Positions 30,158 through 40,386 of a DNA stretch of 64,000 nucleotides are shown piece by piece. A program made the position numbers and the translations under genes. The first letter of the stretch is position 1. Each line of letters begins with the position of its first letter. The notes beneath the pieces were generated by a model. It was given only the letters and a program-made list of their open reading frames with translations, was not told where the DNA came from and did no database searches. Source of the stretch: Vavraia culicis subsp. floridensis (lineage: Eukaryota > Microsporidia > Pleistophoridae); contig NW_007360630.1 in the NCBI RefSeq assembly GCF_000192795.1, positions 1-64,000 of the forward strand. Reading direction: 5' to 3'.

Positions 30158-30995
30158 GTTGTAAATTGGCGTAGAAAATGAAAATACCACTAACAAAAAA
30201 TGGACCGTGCCATCACACACTTTTTCGCTGAACCAATAATGAGTTGACGCGTAAACATTGCACGTGCACGTCATCAACAATCTACCTTGCTAAATTAAAT
30301 TCATCTACCGCTTCAGTTACATTCCAGTGATTATACCATACGTGTAATTGGCACAAAGCGAAATCTTGCTAAAAGTACATTTCTTTATCTTTTAACCATT
30401 AAAGATTGTATGTGGAAAACAGAATGTGAAAGGCACCATGGGACACTAACTATAACTAAAATATGACCAACATATCGCGTTCTTTTCGGGAATTAGTTCT
30501 TGATGGCCTGATCAATAAACGAGATTCTTAAAAATGTTTTTTTACCGCACTTCACGATATCAAAACGAAAAATCTTTTGGTGCGACAAATTTAAACGGTT
30601 GATCTTCTGCTGTCTCTTACAATCCGCAAAGTGGGCCGAAGAGGAGAATAATCTACTTCTTATGGACAATCAATCCAATAGTTGTTTCCTATCCCGCAGT
30701 TCCTCATCCAGAAATTGCAACAATCTGTATTTTAGACAAGGTTAAACACGCGTCCTCCTACGAAATAAACTGGAGAGCGTGTTTGCCTGCCAATGGGCAT
30801 GGTGTTATGGAACGAAGAATTCGCCCTCTGAATACTTTCATAACACGTGAAAGACTTGGTAAGCATTCATCACAGAGAGCTTTTGATAAAATATCCGAGT
30901 TGTTACCTGTCCCGCTAGGTCGTTCTCCTGGTGTAAGACATGATAAACAAACAAAGCGGAGAAAACGGCCATAACCCAACATAAAATTAAAACAT
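30158..30995. other. Intergenic, nothing recognised
   Basis: AT-rich, with a short open frame at 30783-30974 that shows no domain. Ends at the 3' end of the eL22 gene. Confidence 0.45.
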
Positions 30996-31373
30996 TTATT
31001 CCTCATTTCCCTTGTCCACGTTGTAGTACGAGAACCTGTACCCAGTCTTACTCGTGGACACGAGCCGTACCCAACTGTTAAGCTTCTTCGACCTCAAAAA
31101 CTTCTTGCCAAGGTACTTCACGTACCTCTTTGTCATGAATCTCTTGTACTCTACCGTAACGTTATCAGCAGTGCAATCTACCTTTATGTTCTTACCGAGC
31201 TGTCCTTTCTTGCCTTTTACCTTGATGTTGGACTGAAGGTAATTGGTGAGGTCCTTTGTGTCAAACAAGGACTCGGCCGTGCACAGGGAGCAGTCAAGCT
31301 GGATCACGCCTTCAACAGTCGGCGTTGTCGTTGTGGTTTCTTCAATGACTTTGTTTTCGTCGATGACCTCCAT
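30996..31373 (-). CDS. RPL22: 60S ribosomal protein eL22
   Basis: 125 aa. IQLDCSLCTAESLFDTKDL, NIKVKGKKGQLGKNIKV, FMTKRYVKYLGKKFLRSKKL and LNSWVRLVS match eukaryotic eL22 along its whole length, including the KRYLKYLTKKYLKK-type helix and the WLRVV strand. It is a structural protein of the large ribosomal subunit near the exit tunnel. The N-terminus carries a short Thr/Glu-rich extension. The start region has GACCCATCGG before ATG and an AAATTTTTTA run about 20-30 bases upstream, the arrangement reported for microsporidian ribosomal protein genes. No intron is apparent. Confidence 0.9.
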   Translation of the reverse strand: MEVIDENKVIEETTTTTPTVEGVIQLDCSLCTAESLFDTKDLTNYLQSNIKVKGKKGQLGKNIKVDCTADNVTVEYKRFMTKRYVKYLGKKFLRSKKLNSWVRLVSTSKTGYRFSYYNVDKGNEE

Positions 31374-32038
31374 TCCGATGGGTCAGCAATAAAAAATTTT
31401 TAATATCAGGGAGAACGTGCACGCCTGCAGATCTCATCATGTGGGGCTGCAAATCAGCAAAAAGTGTGTTGAGTGCAATCTATGGCATGTATCTGTTGAG
31501 CGACTGTCCATGACAGATTATTGATGAAAGTATCTTTAATACCGCTTTTTAGGCCACTCATCCGTGGTTCAGTTCAAGATTCACGAAAGGCAGACATCTG
31601 CTTTCTTTAATACCGCTTTTTAGGCCACTCATCCGTGGTTTAGTTCAAGATTCACGAAAGGCAGACATCTGCTTTCCAGATTTTGTTTACCAAGAGCAGT
31701 TCACCTACCGTCCCACACAACATCACCTAAATGAACGCATTTTACCGATCCTCCATCAGAAATCACGGGTGATGTGTAACGCGTGCACACAAGGAATACA
31801 TCGGAATAAACCAAAGAAGGCTTTAAATTCAAAATTTACCAAACTTCCCTTCACTGTTCCATTTCTTTCGTTAAAGAGTCTTTTTTCCCTTTTTGAGTGC
31901 TACTCGATATTTAGCATTTTCACACGCTCAGCACACGAATAAAGAGCCATTCACGGCCCATAGGCATTCCTCATTTTTGTTGCCGGCTTGATCAATCCAA
32001 AGAAATAAAATTTGCGAATTTGAGAAAAGGGTGTGAAA
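31374..32038. other. Divergent intergenic region with a tandem repeat
   Basis: 665 bases between eL22 (-) and TRM8 (+). It contains the 71-bp direct repeat at 31533-31674. Confidence 0.5.
31533..31674. repeat. Tandem repeat, 71 bp x 2
   Basis: Two adjacent units start TCTTTAATACCG at 31533 and 31604 and differ at one visible base (GGTTC versus GGTTT). Each unit holds a small inverted repeat CCAC...GTGG. Confidence 0.9.
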
Positions 32039-32839
32039 ATGACCATGCCGAGGAAAAGCGATTACAGGCAGCATGCACATGCCAACCCGTTTTCTATCCG
32101 GGAAATGACAGTTCCATCGTCACCCTGCAACGTAAATCTGCCGGCTGCTAGCTATGTAGATGTTGGATGCGGATACGGGCGGTTTCTTCTGCATGTGGCG
32201 AAAACCCGTCCCGACAAGATTGTGTACGGCTTGGAGATACGGAAAAAGGTGTACGAATTTGTCAGGGACAAGATTGCGGAGCTGAGAAGGGATGCGCTCG
32301 GCAAAGAGCAGCAGAGCGGTTCAAGCTTGAAATGTGAGACAGGCAGCGATGCACCAGCTGGATCAGAGGAGAAATTACCCCTTGAAAAGCAGGAAGACAT
32401 CGAGAAGGAGTGCGCAACATACGAGAATGTACATGTGATACGGACAAATGCGATGCTCTTCTTCGTGCACTTTTTCAAGGAAGGGTCGTTAGAGAAAATC
32501 TTCATACTCTATCCTGATCCGCACTTCAAGAACAAGAAGAAGAAGGCCCGTATGGTATCGTTGCAAACGATTCAGTGCTTTGATTACTGCCTGATGGAAC
32601 GGGGACGGGTGTACATCTCAACGGATGTTAAGGAATTATTCACAACAATGATAGAAAGCTTCGATAAAAGCGCTTATTTTAGGAGATTGAGCGACATGGA
32701 GTGCAGTGCTGACGAGTTTTATGATGCCATAGGGATCGGAACAGATGAGAGCAAGCGGGCAGGTGCCAAAGCTCAGGTTATATATAGCGCTATTTATGAG
32801 AAGAACAGCGGGCAAAAAACGGATGAAACAGAGCAATAA
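32039..32839 (+). CDS. TRM8: tRNA (guanine-N7-)-methyltransferase Trm8/METTL1
   Basis: 266 aa. Residues 3-20 (MPRKSDYRQHAHANPF) match the conserved Trm8 N-terminus. YVDVGCGYGRFLLHVA (39-54) is the SAM-binding motif I, YGLEIRKKV is motif II, and IFILYPDPHFKNKKKKARMV holds the catalytic and tRNA-binding PDPxxKxxH/R-type block. The enzyme makes m7G46 in tRNA, normally with the WD40 partner Trm82. An insert of about 45 polar residues (Gln, Ser, Glu, Lys) lies between motif II and the next strand. The ATG at 32039 follows AAGGGTGTGAAA. Starting at the ATG at 32045 would give the exact MPRK terminus of relatives. Confidence 0.92.
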   Translation: MTMPRKSDYRQHAHANPFSIREMTVPSSPCNVNLPAASYVDVGCGYGRFLLHVAKTRPDKIVYGLEIRKKVYEFVRDKIAELRRDALGKEQQSGSSLKCETGSDAPAGSEEKLPLEKQEDIEKECATYENVHVIRTNAMLFFVHFFKEGSLEKIFILYPDPHFKNKKKKARMVSLQTIQCFDYCLMERGRVYISTDVKELFTTMIESFDKSAYFRRLSDMECSADEFYDAIGIGTDESKRAGAKAQVIYSAIYEKNSGQKTDETEQ

Positions 32840-33553
32840 ATGTTATTCGTGTCCGTTACGGCATTTGTTTTTCATTGTTGCGGAGGATGGTTGGCATTGA
32901 TGGATGTATTTCCTGTGCCCTCCCATTTCTTTGTTATTCGCGGGACAGGCAGTAAAAATACTCTTGTAGGGATAGAAAGCTATTAAAATGATGATTGTCG
33001 TTGCAAAATAATTTTACCTGCCACATGAAGCGGAGTTTTGAAGTGCATCATCACGTGTGTGCCGGATATGAAGGGGTTCTCGTGCTTGTGTCCTGCAGTT
33101 GTGCAACGCAGTGTACGTAAGTATTTGTTCCAATGGCAGATATACCGTTTAGTTATGATGAAGCAATTCAAAGGTGTCCTCACAATTCTGTCGATTTGCT
33201 GCATTTGTTCTATCTGTGGGCCATCGATCCACCAATCTTTGCTGAAAGCATTTTTATTCATCATTTGCTGTATTTTGTGTTTTAGTTGACGAGAATTGTA
33301 ATATTACACCGAAATTTGTTATTATTTGGCTGAAGACCGTACATGATCGGATAACTCATTTGACAGATGTGCAACTGCCACGCACAGACACATTACACAC
33401 AGCAAGATGCCCATTTTTTGTCACTAGCACTCTATCAATTGGTGATTAGACCGCTGGCACAGTTCCACGATTCTACCAGTTGGCTGCCAAACATGAAATG
33501 TTTCGAATTTTCTACGCAACAAAAAAGAGAAATTGAAACGCCTTGATTTTTAA
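32840..33553. other. Intergenic, nothing recognised
   Basis: 714 bases. A hydrophobic open frame at 33038-33289 exists but lacks a promoter element and is probably chance. Confidence 0.4.
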
Positions 33554-33799
33554 ATGCCACTCGAGGATATTTTCAAAGACTTTTTCACCAATGTGTATGG
33601 ATGGATCTCCATTATATTCATCTTAATTGTTATACTGATGATTGTGTATATCATTAAGGCTCTCGTGTCCGATTCTGACAATAGACCGAGAGATGAGCAC
33701 GGAAATGTGATTGTGGTCAATCAGCAGATGGCAAATATGCAACAGCAAGAAGAGAAAAAAAAGAGGGTAGAGCGGGAGAAGGGAGAAGAGAAGAAGTAA
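33554..33799 (+). CDS. Small single-pass membrane protein
   Basis: 81 aa, family not recognised. Residues 1-14 are short and acidic (MPLEDIFKDFFTNV). Residues 15-38 are one strong transmembrane segment (GWISIIFILIVILMIVYII). The rest is a charged cytosolic-type tail with a Gln-rich stretch and a Lys/Glu-rich end. The layout resembles small ER or tail-associated membrane proteins. Coding status is supported by the membrane segment, the clean charged tail and TAAATAAA directly at the stop. TGATTTTTAA precedes the ATG; no CCC is present. It could be a translocon-associated or SNARE-regulatory peptide, but I have no evidence for either. Confidence 0.6.
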   Translation: MPLEDIFKDFFTNVYGWISIIFILIVILMIVYIIKALVSDSDNRPRDEHGNVIVVNQQMANMQQQEEKKKRVEREKGEEKK

Positions 33800-33934
33800 A
33801 TAAAGAACGGTTTACTTCCATGGTTTATACCTGTGCATAGAGTGCAATCCTGGTGCAAACAAACGAAATACGGCATTGTGTTGGCCAAAATATACTATGC
33901 GGTGCACTATTTCTCATTTTTATACTCTGTAACT

Positions 33935-34066
33935 CCTCAACATTTCATTGGGACCGGTAATCTTCGTTAACAAGGACCACAAACAACACACCTGCCTAAA
34001 CCTCAACATTTCATTGGGACCGGTAATCTTCGTTAACAAGGACCACAAACAACACACCGGCCTAAA
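33935..34066. repeat. Tandem repeat, 66 bp x 2
   Basis: Units start CCTCAACATTTCATTGGGAC at 33935 and 34001 and are nearly identical (CCTGCC versus CCGGCC near the end). The length is a multiple of three, so a short forward frame reads a 22-residue repeat. I do not think it is coding. Confidence 0.9.
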
Positions 34067-34400
34067 CACATCTGAACGTGCCAGCACATCACTGAACACT
34101 ACCGCTGCTCTAATATTGCTCACGAAGCATTGAACAAACACGGGTTGCCATACCATAGGTCATTGTTTCTCAACCGTATTATTTATTTGCTTGTCCTACC
34201 GGTAACAAATTGAGTGTTTGTGCCTGTTCTGATTCAAAGGTAGTGGTGTGAAGCGTAACCAAAGTAATAAATACATTTATCCTCATCCGTTCAGCGCAGC
34301 GGTATTTATCTCTGCATAGCATATCGATAATAACCATGCTACGCTTTACTTTGCACATTTTAGCATGTAGAGCAAATTTTAGCATGTAAAGAGTTTCACA

Positions 34401-34440
34401 CATTTTTTACTAAAAACACGTTTATTTATCTCCTCACAAA
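34401..34440 (-). repeat. Dispersed intergenic motif, copy 3
   Basis: On the minus strand it reads TTTGTGAGGAGATAAATAAA then CGTGTTTTTAGTAAAAAATG. It lies about 95 bases before the THOC1-like ATG. Confidence 0.5.
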
Positions 34441-34534
34441 TCAACAGCATCTGAAGGAACACGCGTTCCTGGTCTTTTGTAAAAACATTCTGCAAGGTGC
34501 CCTTCATAAAAAATTACACTTGCACCCACAAAGA

Positions 34535-35356
34535 ATGGAAAATCCCCTGTTAACGATGAGCTGTTCAGAAATAGAAAAGCTGCCGACCAAAGAAATTCTG
34601 CTACATTTGGACCTGCTTTACCATGTTCCCCATCGCTTATGCAAGGTTATAAAGATTTTGACTTCCCGCCAGGTCAAACACACAAAAATTCTGAAGGCCG
34701 CCATCTATCTGCAGCGGAGCGACAGGTTAAAATACAACAAAACAGCAATGGAATATATTCTGTGCATGTATGATATGTTTGATAAGTCGTGTACACTCAG
34801 TGAGTACAACGTGTCCGCACATGGCAGGCATATCGATTTCCTTGAATACGATTTGTCTGCCGTCAAGAAATCGCTGTGTGACGGAGAAATTGACGAAAAT
34901 TTGCTCAATTTCTGTCGAAATTTGAAAAACGTGTTTAATAACGGAATGATAACCGACAGCAAGAGATTCTTAAAAGATGTGGTTAGGATTTTGCAACAGT
35001 TTGGGAAAGAGAAAAGAGTTAATCTGCGTTATTACGAGAACCTGAAGATTTTTGATGAGCGATCTTTGTTGATTCTCATGAGAGAGAGGCGCTTTAAAAG
35101 GAGTATCCGATTTATGTTGTGCATTAACTCAGTGTTGAAACCGAAATCAAGGCTGATCCGTGCCTTTGTTAAAGTGAACAATGAATGGAAGAATTGGCAG
35201 CAGAACGGCTTTCCTGAATACAGAATTGATGAGCAAGAAATTGAAAAAGTTTTAAACGCAGAAATTGCACAAAGAGAACCTGAAAATATCACTTTTGATG
35301 TAAGCGAGGAGAACGAATGTCCTAGTGATGTGTGGAGGGAGTGGATAACAGAGTAA
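34535..35356 (+). CDS. THO complex subunit THOC1/Hpr1-like, much shortened
   Basis: 273 aa, helical throughout. The last third contains VNNEWKNWQQNGFPEY, which matches the signature near the end of the THOC1/Hpr1 helical domain (ENWNSWKNEGCPSF in animal THOC1). The preceding helices (FDERSLLILMRERRF, FMLCINSVLKPKSRLIRAF) fit that domain. Hpr1 is part of the THO complex that couples transcription elongation to mRNP assembly and export in the nucleus. Typical homologues are 600-750 residues; here the region after the motif and much of the N-terminus is missing. The ATG at 34535 follows GCACCCACAAAGA. The assignment rests mainly on one motif, so a chance resemblance is possible. Confidence 0.55.
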   Translation: MENPLLTMSCSEIEKLPTKEILLHLDLLYHVPHRLCKVIKILTSRQVKHTKILKAAIYLQRSDRLKYNKTAMEYILCMYDMFDKSCTLSEYNVSAHGRHIDFLEYDLSAVKKSLCDGEIDENLLNFCRNLKNVFNNGMITDSKRFLKDVVRILQQFGKEKRVNLRYYENLKIFDERSLLILMRERRFKRSIRFMLCINSVLKPKSRLIRAFVKVNNEWKNWQQNGFPEYRIDEQEIEKVLNAEIAQREPENITFDVSEENECPSDVWREWITE

Positions 35357-35999
35357 ACTGCACGTGCATGTTGTAACCGTAATATTGTGCCAAAATATGG
35401 AAATGTGGCCGGTAAATCGGATTTGCCTAACTTTTGGGAGCGCTACACCAAATAATGAATGCGTAGTTGCGAATTGCACAGCATCTGCGTTTTTTTCGGC
35501 ATGAATTGGAAGATCTGCGGTAAAAGCTAATTAAAACTGAAAAATGTCCAAATAAATGACGATAATCGTTTACAGAAGAGTATTTGCAAATGCTTGACAG
35601 ATACACGTGCAAATTTAGGTTTATATTCTCTTGTAGCAGGAAATATGTGCGTCAGTAGGTGTATCGCATGCATAGATGTTATCATTTAGCCTGTTAAACG
35701 ACACTTTTCATCAAAAAGGCGTTTGATAGAAATGTGGACTGATTATTTTCGAATTGCTGGTGCTCGCCACAGTCTTCCAGCCCTGTTTCTGCCACCGCTT
35801 TATTTTATTTGCCATAAGCAGACCGCATTCCACACAAATTTGTTTATTCAGAACTACATATCCATTGCCCTGGTCCAGAGAAGAACGCTTAGTAGTTTAG
35901 CAAAGGCACAAATAACTACAAACTCTCAAAAAATACAGCAGAATAGCAGAGGGTTCGGATGATTGCCAGTTCGGTAAATCAAAAGTATTTGCGATGCCC
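35357..35999. other. Intergenic, nothing firm
   Basis: 643 bases. A weak dispersed-motif-like string (AAACGACACTTTTCATC then AAAAAGG) is at 35698-35721. Confidence 0.4.
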
Positions 36000-36380
36000 A
36001 TGCAAGACAACATACGTAAAATAGAGGAATCGCTGTCAATTATTTCGGAACGTATCGACGAGATCGAGCGATATGCGAGGCAAAGCAGGGAAAAGGTGAA
36101 AAGATGCAAACAGGTAGAAAAAGTGATGATCAGGAACAGAGACATTGCCATATCTCTGTGCAATAAGAGGTTGGAACATGTTATTGAAGAGAATTCCAAG
36201 CTGAGTGCCAGGAACGTTGAATTGAAAAGGGAGTCGTTGGAGGTGTTGAACAGAATGTGCAGGCTGAAGCGGCATGTTGAGGAGCTGGAAACAAAAAAAG
36301 CGACGTACAAGAAGAGAATAAAACAGCTCGAAGAGAAAAGTGACGTACATGGTGTTGAAGATGGATGTGCACAGGAATAG
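36000..36380 (+). CDS. Small coiled-coil protein
   Basis: 126 aa, family not recognised. Almost the whole chain is heptad-like coiled coil (IEESLSIISERIDEIERYA, LEHVIEENSKLSARNVELK, LNRMCRLKRHVEELETKK). The first ten residues and the last about 12 (acidic with one Cys) are non-helical. I prefer the ATG at 36000 over the in-frame ATG at 35994 because CCC directly precedes it, as in SEC13 and eIF4G here. Possible roles are kinetochore, spindle-pole or tethering subunits, which are often short coiled coils, but nothing in the sequence decides this. Confidence 0.6.
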   Translation: MQDNIRKIEESLSIISERIDEIERYARQSREKVKRCKQVEKVMIRNRDIAISLCNKRLEHVIEENSKLSARNVELKRESLEVLNRMCRLKRHVEELETKKATYKKRIKQLEEKSDVHGVEDGCAQE

Positions 36381-36948
36381 GTGTTTGTGGAGCAAATCTG
36401 CGCTGAGTGTCAGAAGGGTAAAAAGGAGGTTGTGCCAGGAGAAGTAAATCGTTGCTTAGCACAGAGATAAGATTAGTTGCTTTGACAGTGCTGGTAAGAA
36501 TGGTGCAGTTCACACATTTAAACGGCACTATAATCTGTTGTTGACTACAAGTTGTTCCTTTGTCTGCTCATGCCGTAGCACCCTAACAACACGCTTATCC
36601 AATGTCTCTTTGGTATCGCGTTTTAGTAAATGAACCGTCTTCGCACAACGGCGGTAATCGTTCAAAGCATAAACTCGGGCTAAAGATGTTGCAGGAGGAT
36701 GGTTCACTTGCTCTAACATGGGGTGTGGAGCGGTAATTAAACAGGATTTCAAATAAAATATTTACTCCGATATGAGATAACATCCAGACAAAAGGTGCCG
36801 TCATTCCTTTTTTTACTCAAATCATGCTTACTTATCGCTACTCAACTCTTTTCACGCGTTTATTATCCGTTGTAGCTGCGATATGCCACATAACGGGAAA
36901 AAACCGTCAATGGAACAAATTTTTTAATATTTGAATCTAACCCTCAGA
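36381..36948. other. Intergenic, nothing recognised
   Basis: 568 bases. The right end carries TTTTTTAATATTTG and AACCCTCAGA, the start elements of the SAM synthetase gene. Confidence 0.45.
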
Positions 36949-38181
36949 ATGTCGAGCTATCCAAAATTTCTGTACACCTCTGAATCGGTTGGGAAGGGCC
37001 ACCCCGATAAACTGTGTGACCAAATCGCAGATAGGATTTTGGACACATATCTATCAAAGGATCCGTCGGCCAAGGTGGCAGTAGAATGCATCGTTACGCA
37101 GAACATGGTGTGTGTGTTCGGTGAGGTGAACAGCGGTGCTAAGATTAACACGAAGGCGTGTGTGGTCGATGTGATCAGAGAGGCTGGCTACGACAATGCG
37201 AGCACGGGAATGGATTACAGGACAGCGCTCGTCATAGAGAACATCGCAGCACAGAGCGATGATATAAGGAGTGCGGTGGAAAAGACCGAGCTGAACGGCA
37301 GCCTGCTGGATAGTTACGATAAGATTGGTGCCGGTGACCAGGGAATAATGTTCGGGTATGCGACGAACGAGACAGAAGAGAGAATACCGCTTACGCTGTT
37401 GCTGGCCAACAGGATAGTCGAGGAAATTGAGAATTTGAGGAAAACGTACGAATTCATCAAATCAGATTGCAAGTCGCAGGTAACGATTGAGTACGAAAAC
37501 AGGAATAACGAGCTGGTCCCGCTGAGGATAGACAATGTTGTGCTCTCGGTGCAGCATGATGTAGATCTGCAGAGATGGACAGATGTAATGAGTGGATGCG
37601 TTTACGACACATCTGAATGTTCCAGCGGTACGGAACAACCATTCGAGCTGTTCAGAAAGTTTCTGCACAAAAAAATCTGTGCTATACTACCGGAGGACCT
37701 GGCAAGATCAACAAAGTATCACATTCTGCCGTCTGGCAAGTTTGTAATTGGTGGGCCTAAGGGGGACAGCGGTCTTACAGGGCGTAAAACAATCGTTGAC
37801 ACGTATGGGGGGTTTGGTCTGCATGGAGGAGGGTCTTTCAGCGGGAAGGACTGGACAAAGGTTGACCGTTCGGGTGCATATGCAGCAAGATGGATTGCAA
37901 AGTCGCTTGTGGACAATAATATCTGCAAGCGTGCGCTTGTGCAGATATCGTACGCGATTGGAATGGTTTCGCCTGTCTCTTGCTATGTAGACACGTACGG
38001 AACAGGAGTTATTGACAATGAGAAGATCATAGAAATAATCAATGGGAATTTTGACCTGCGACCAAAAGCTATCTGTGCGGCTTTGGGCCTGGACAAGCCT
38101 ATCTACAGCGGATTGTCAGTGTACGGACATTTTGGAAAGAAAGGCTACAAGTGGGAGGAGAGCAAGGATTTAAAATTTTAA
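36949..38181 (+). CDS. SAM2: S-adenosylmethionine synthetase
   Basis: 410 aa, cytosolic. It makes S-adenosylmethionine from methionine and ATP, the methyl donor used by enzymes such as Trm8 in this window. Visible motifs: GHPDKLCDQIADRILD (17-32) for ATP and metal binding, GAGDQGIMFGYA (about 130-141), the P-loop-like GGPKGDSGLTGRKTIVDTYG (about 268-287) and GGGSFSGKDWTKVDRSGAY. These match the three-domain MAT fold over its entire length. It is slightly longer than yeast Sam2 (384 aa) because of an insert in the middle. The ATG at 36949 has AACCCTCAGA directly upstream. The 42-bp repeat array starts 17 bases after the stop. Confidence 0.95.
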   Translation: MSSYPKFLYTSESVGKGHPDKLCDQIADRILDTYLSKDPSAKVAVECIVTQNMVCVFGEVNSGAKINTKACVVDVIREAGYDNASTGMDYRTALVIENIAAQSDDIRSAVEKTELNGSLLDSYDKIGAGDQGIMFGYATNETEERIPLTLLLANRIVEEIENLRKTYEFIKSDCKSQVTIEYENRNNELVPLRIDNVVLSVQHDVDLQRWTDVMSGCVYDTSECSSGTEQPFELFRKFLHKKICAILPEDLARSTKYHILPSGKFVIGGPKGDSGLTGRKTIVDTYGGFGLHGGGSFSGKDWTKVDRSGAYAARWIAKSLVDNNICKRALVQISYAIGMVSPVSCYVDTYGTGVIDNEKIIEIINGNFDLRPKAICAALGLDKPIYSGLSVYGHFGKKGYKWEESKDLKF

Positions 38182-38197
38182 GTTTCGCTATTTAATT

Positions 38198-38323
38198 AAA
38201 TTTGAGGTAAACAGTTGAGGAGCGTTGTGAGGCGCTTTTAAATTTGAGGTCAACAGTTGAGGAGCGTTGTGAGGCGCTTTTAAATTTGAGATTAACAGTT
38301 GAGGAGCGTTGCGAGCCGCTTAA
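38198..38323. repeat. Tandem repeat, 42 bp x 3
   Basis: Units start AAATTTGAGG at 38198, 38240 and about 38282; each contains CAGTTGAGGAGCGTTG. The first two are nearly identical and the third has diverged. It starts 17 bases after the SAM synthetase stop, so it is probably inside that gene's 3' UTR. Reverse frames read a 14-residue repeat, not thought to be coding. Confidence 0.9.
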
Positions 38324-38717
38324 AACGAACGTGGCAATACGCTTGTTCACTAAAAATGGCTTATCTACCACTTTCATACGCTTGGCACAATGATACAGGA
38401 CAGGGACTCGCTACCTACCCGTGGCAGAAAAATTGAAAAGGCTGTTCCGGCAAAAGAACACTTTGTTGAGAGCGTACAGTTATTAAAAAAATTTTGATTT
38501 GTTTACAATACGGGATAGCGGTACCATGTTAAAATTACCGAACGTGTAAAGAGGACGCAACGGAGCGTAACTACAACGTTTTGGCTGATCCGCTCGCACT
38601 CTGCGAATATGCGCTTAAACGTCATGCTCGTTCAGCTTTAATCTCAGGTACTTTATTGCCGTTATATCGCATTTTTCGAGTGCCTCCTTTTATATTTGAC
38701 CAGTTCGACGTGCTCAC
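38324..38717. other. Intergenic, nothing recognised
   Basis: AT-rich convergent 3' flank. An ACGCTTGTTCACTAAAAATGG string at 38340-38360 is a weak relative of the dispersed motif. Confidence 0.35.
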
Positions 38718-39161
38718 CTAGGACACATTCTCTAAGTGCTGTTCATACACGGTAAGACAGTATTCGTGTTCATCGCTACCCTTTGCGACCAGGCTGCAGA
38801 ACTTGCACCTGTAAAAGATCTTGTCAAATTTCTTCAGCAGGTACTCCTCGTTCTGAATCAGAAAAACGTCTGTAAACTCTCCGTCTGCGTACCAATCCAT
38901 CTCTGTCAGCCATTCCAGCGTTCCTCTTTCGAGCTGTTCACGATTTAAAATAAAATTTTCGAGGTTGAGAAGAATCTGCGAATTGTCGAATGATGGCGGC
39001 TCTATGTCTTTCAATACGAGCAGCGTTTTTGTGCAGTTCTGAATCGCTTGGTAGTTCATAGATCTTAACTCCCTGTTGATGTTTGATATTGTCTCGGCAT
39101 CGTACGATCCCTTTAGTACGCCCTTTGATAACAGGGTCCGTATTGTCAGACCGATCGACAT
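38718..39161 (-). CDS. Conserved-looking hypothetical protein with Cys pair
   Basis: 147 aa, not recognised. Mixed helical protein: residues 1-60 helical (SIGLTIRTLLSKGVL), a Leu/Glu-rich middle, an acidic aromatic stretch EWLTEMDWYADGEF, and near the end YRCKFCSLVAKGSDEHEYC with CxxC followed 14 residues later by Cys, a possible single zinc site. The ATG is chosen because TACCCCACC directly precedes it, the housekeeping type of start here. That motif, the balanced composition and the isolated position support a real gene, probably a nuclear or cytosolic complex subunit. Confidence 0.6.
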   Translation of the reverse strand: MSIGLTIRTLLSKGVLKGSYDAETISNINRELRSMNYQAIQNCTKTLLVLKDIEPPSFDNSQILLNLENFILNREQLERGTLEWLTEMDWYADGEFTDVFLIQNEEYLLKKFDKIFYRCKFCSLVAKGSDEHEYCLTVYEQHLENVS

Positions 39162-40386
39162 GGTGGGGTAGGCCAAACATTTCTGTTAAACAAACCGCTG
39201 TGTTTGGAACACTGCGATGAAATCCTGTTTGGTAGGTGTTAACAGGGCGTATGGCACTTCGATTAAATATGTTCCCTAGATCAGCAGCAACGGACTATCT
39301 TCCTACAAAAGCACTGATTGGGTGTGTCCCTGTAGAACCAAAGATTCTTCTGCCATAACTGGGCGGCGCTTAGAATTTATTGAATGTTTGTTGCATGTTT
39401 AATGCACAGAAATATTTTTAATTTAATTAATTAAAATGGTGGCAACCTGCTGGTGGTTTATTTGTCCTGTGTGGTGTACCTCTATGACACGGAAGTACGT
39501 TAAAGAAATTTTATCTCATTTTTGCAACGTAGAGGGGCAGCAATCGTAACAGGACTGTTTTCCTGTACCGGAATGGTTGCTGTGTTATGAATTACACCTC
39601 ATTCCGAATCAAGGGCAACTGGGCATGCTACACTGGCAACGTATGGCATAATTGGTAGAACGTGTCTTTAGGAAGTGAAATCGTTGGTGAACACATCCTG
39701 CGAATAAAAGAAGATATTTCTGCTTACTGCGAGCATTTACCTGCAATAGAAATATTTTGATGCCATGAAATGCGTTTAACAAAAAATACCGCCGTTTTAT
39801 TTGCGTTCGGCTGAAGGATTTTCTCACCGTGTGATGTCGTGTTTGCGAGGAATTGCTTGAAAAGTATTGGTACGGTAAAACAGCAAAGTGCGTAAAATAC
39901 GCAGTCATTTATCAGAACGTACTCAAACGAACTGCTCATAACGAGTACCGCTCAATTTCACATATGAAAGCAGCGCAGTCAGTTTTATTACAAAAGTTGT
40001 TTATCTATCCTCTCATACTGCAACACCATACGAATGAAAGTACTTTTTGGTCAGTTGGCACCAACCATGACCGCTGGTCCTGTTCATGGAAAAACTTGGT
40101 ACGCCAGCTCGCACTTTCAACCAACAGAAAGATGCTGATAACGAAATTGCAGGCATGCACGGCTTTTTCCGGTTAAAGCACGGCTGTTTATCATCTTGGC
40201 ACGTGGCTGCTGCCAGAGAGGTAAACGGGTAGAAGAAGAGGAGCTTGCTGTGAGTACTGCGCTGGACAGTAGGCGTTAGCTGGAATGAATTTGAATGGTT
40301 CTTTTCTTAAATGAATTTAAAACGGATGCAAACGCAATTTTTGGCGAATGCTGCCATAACGTGTTGAGAATGTCGTTGGTTTATTT
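39162..40386. other. Intergenic, nothing recognised
   Basis: 1.2 kb upstream of the hypothetical protein and downstream of eIF4G. Contains TTTAATTTAATTAATTAAA near 39418. No gene is supported. Confidence 0.5.

Larger units (their letters stand above)
33800..34534. other. Intergenic with tandem repeat and dispersed motif
   Basis: 735 bases. Contains the 66-bp tandem repeat (33935-34066) and reverse copy 3 of the dispersed motif (34401-34440). Confidence 0.5.

Noticed and set aside
33948..34133. Short open frame through the 66-bp repeat
   Set aside because: Explained by a repeat unit divisible by three without stops; no start element.
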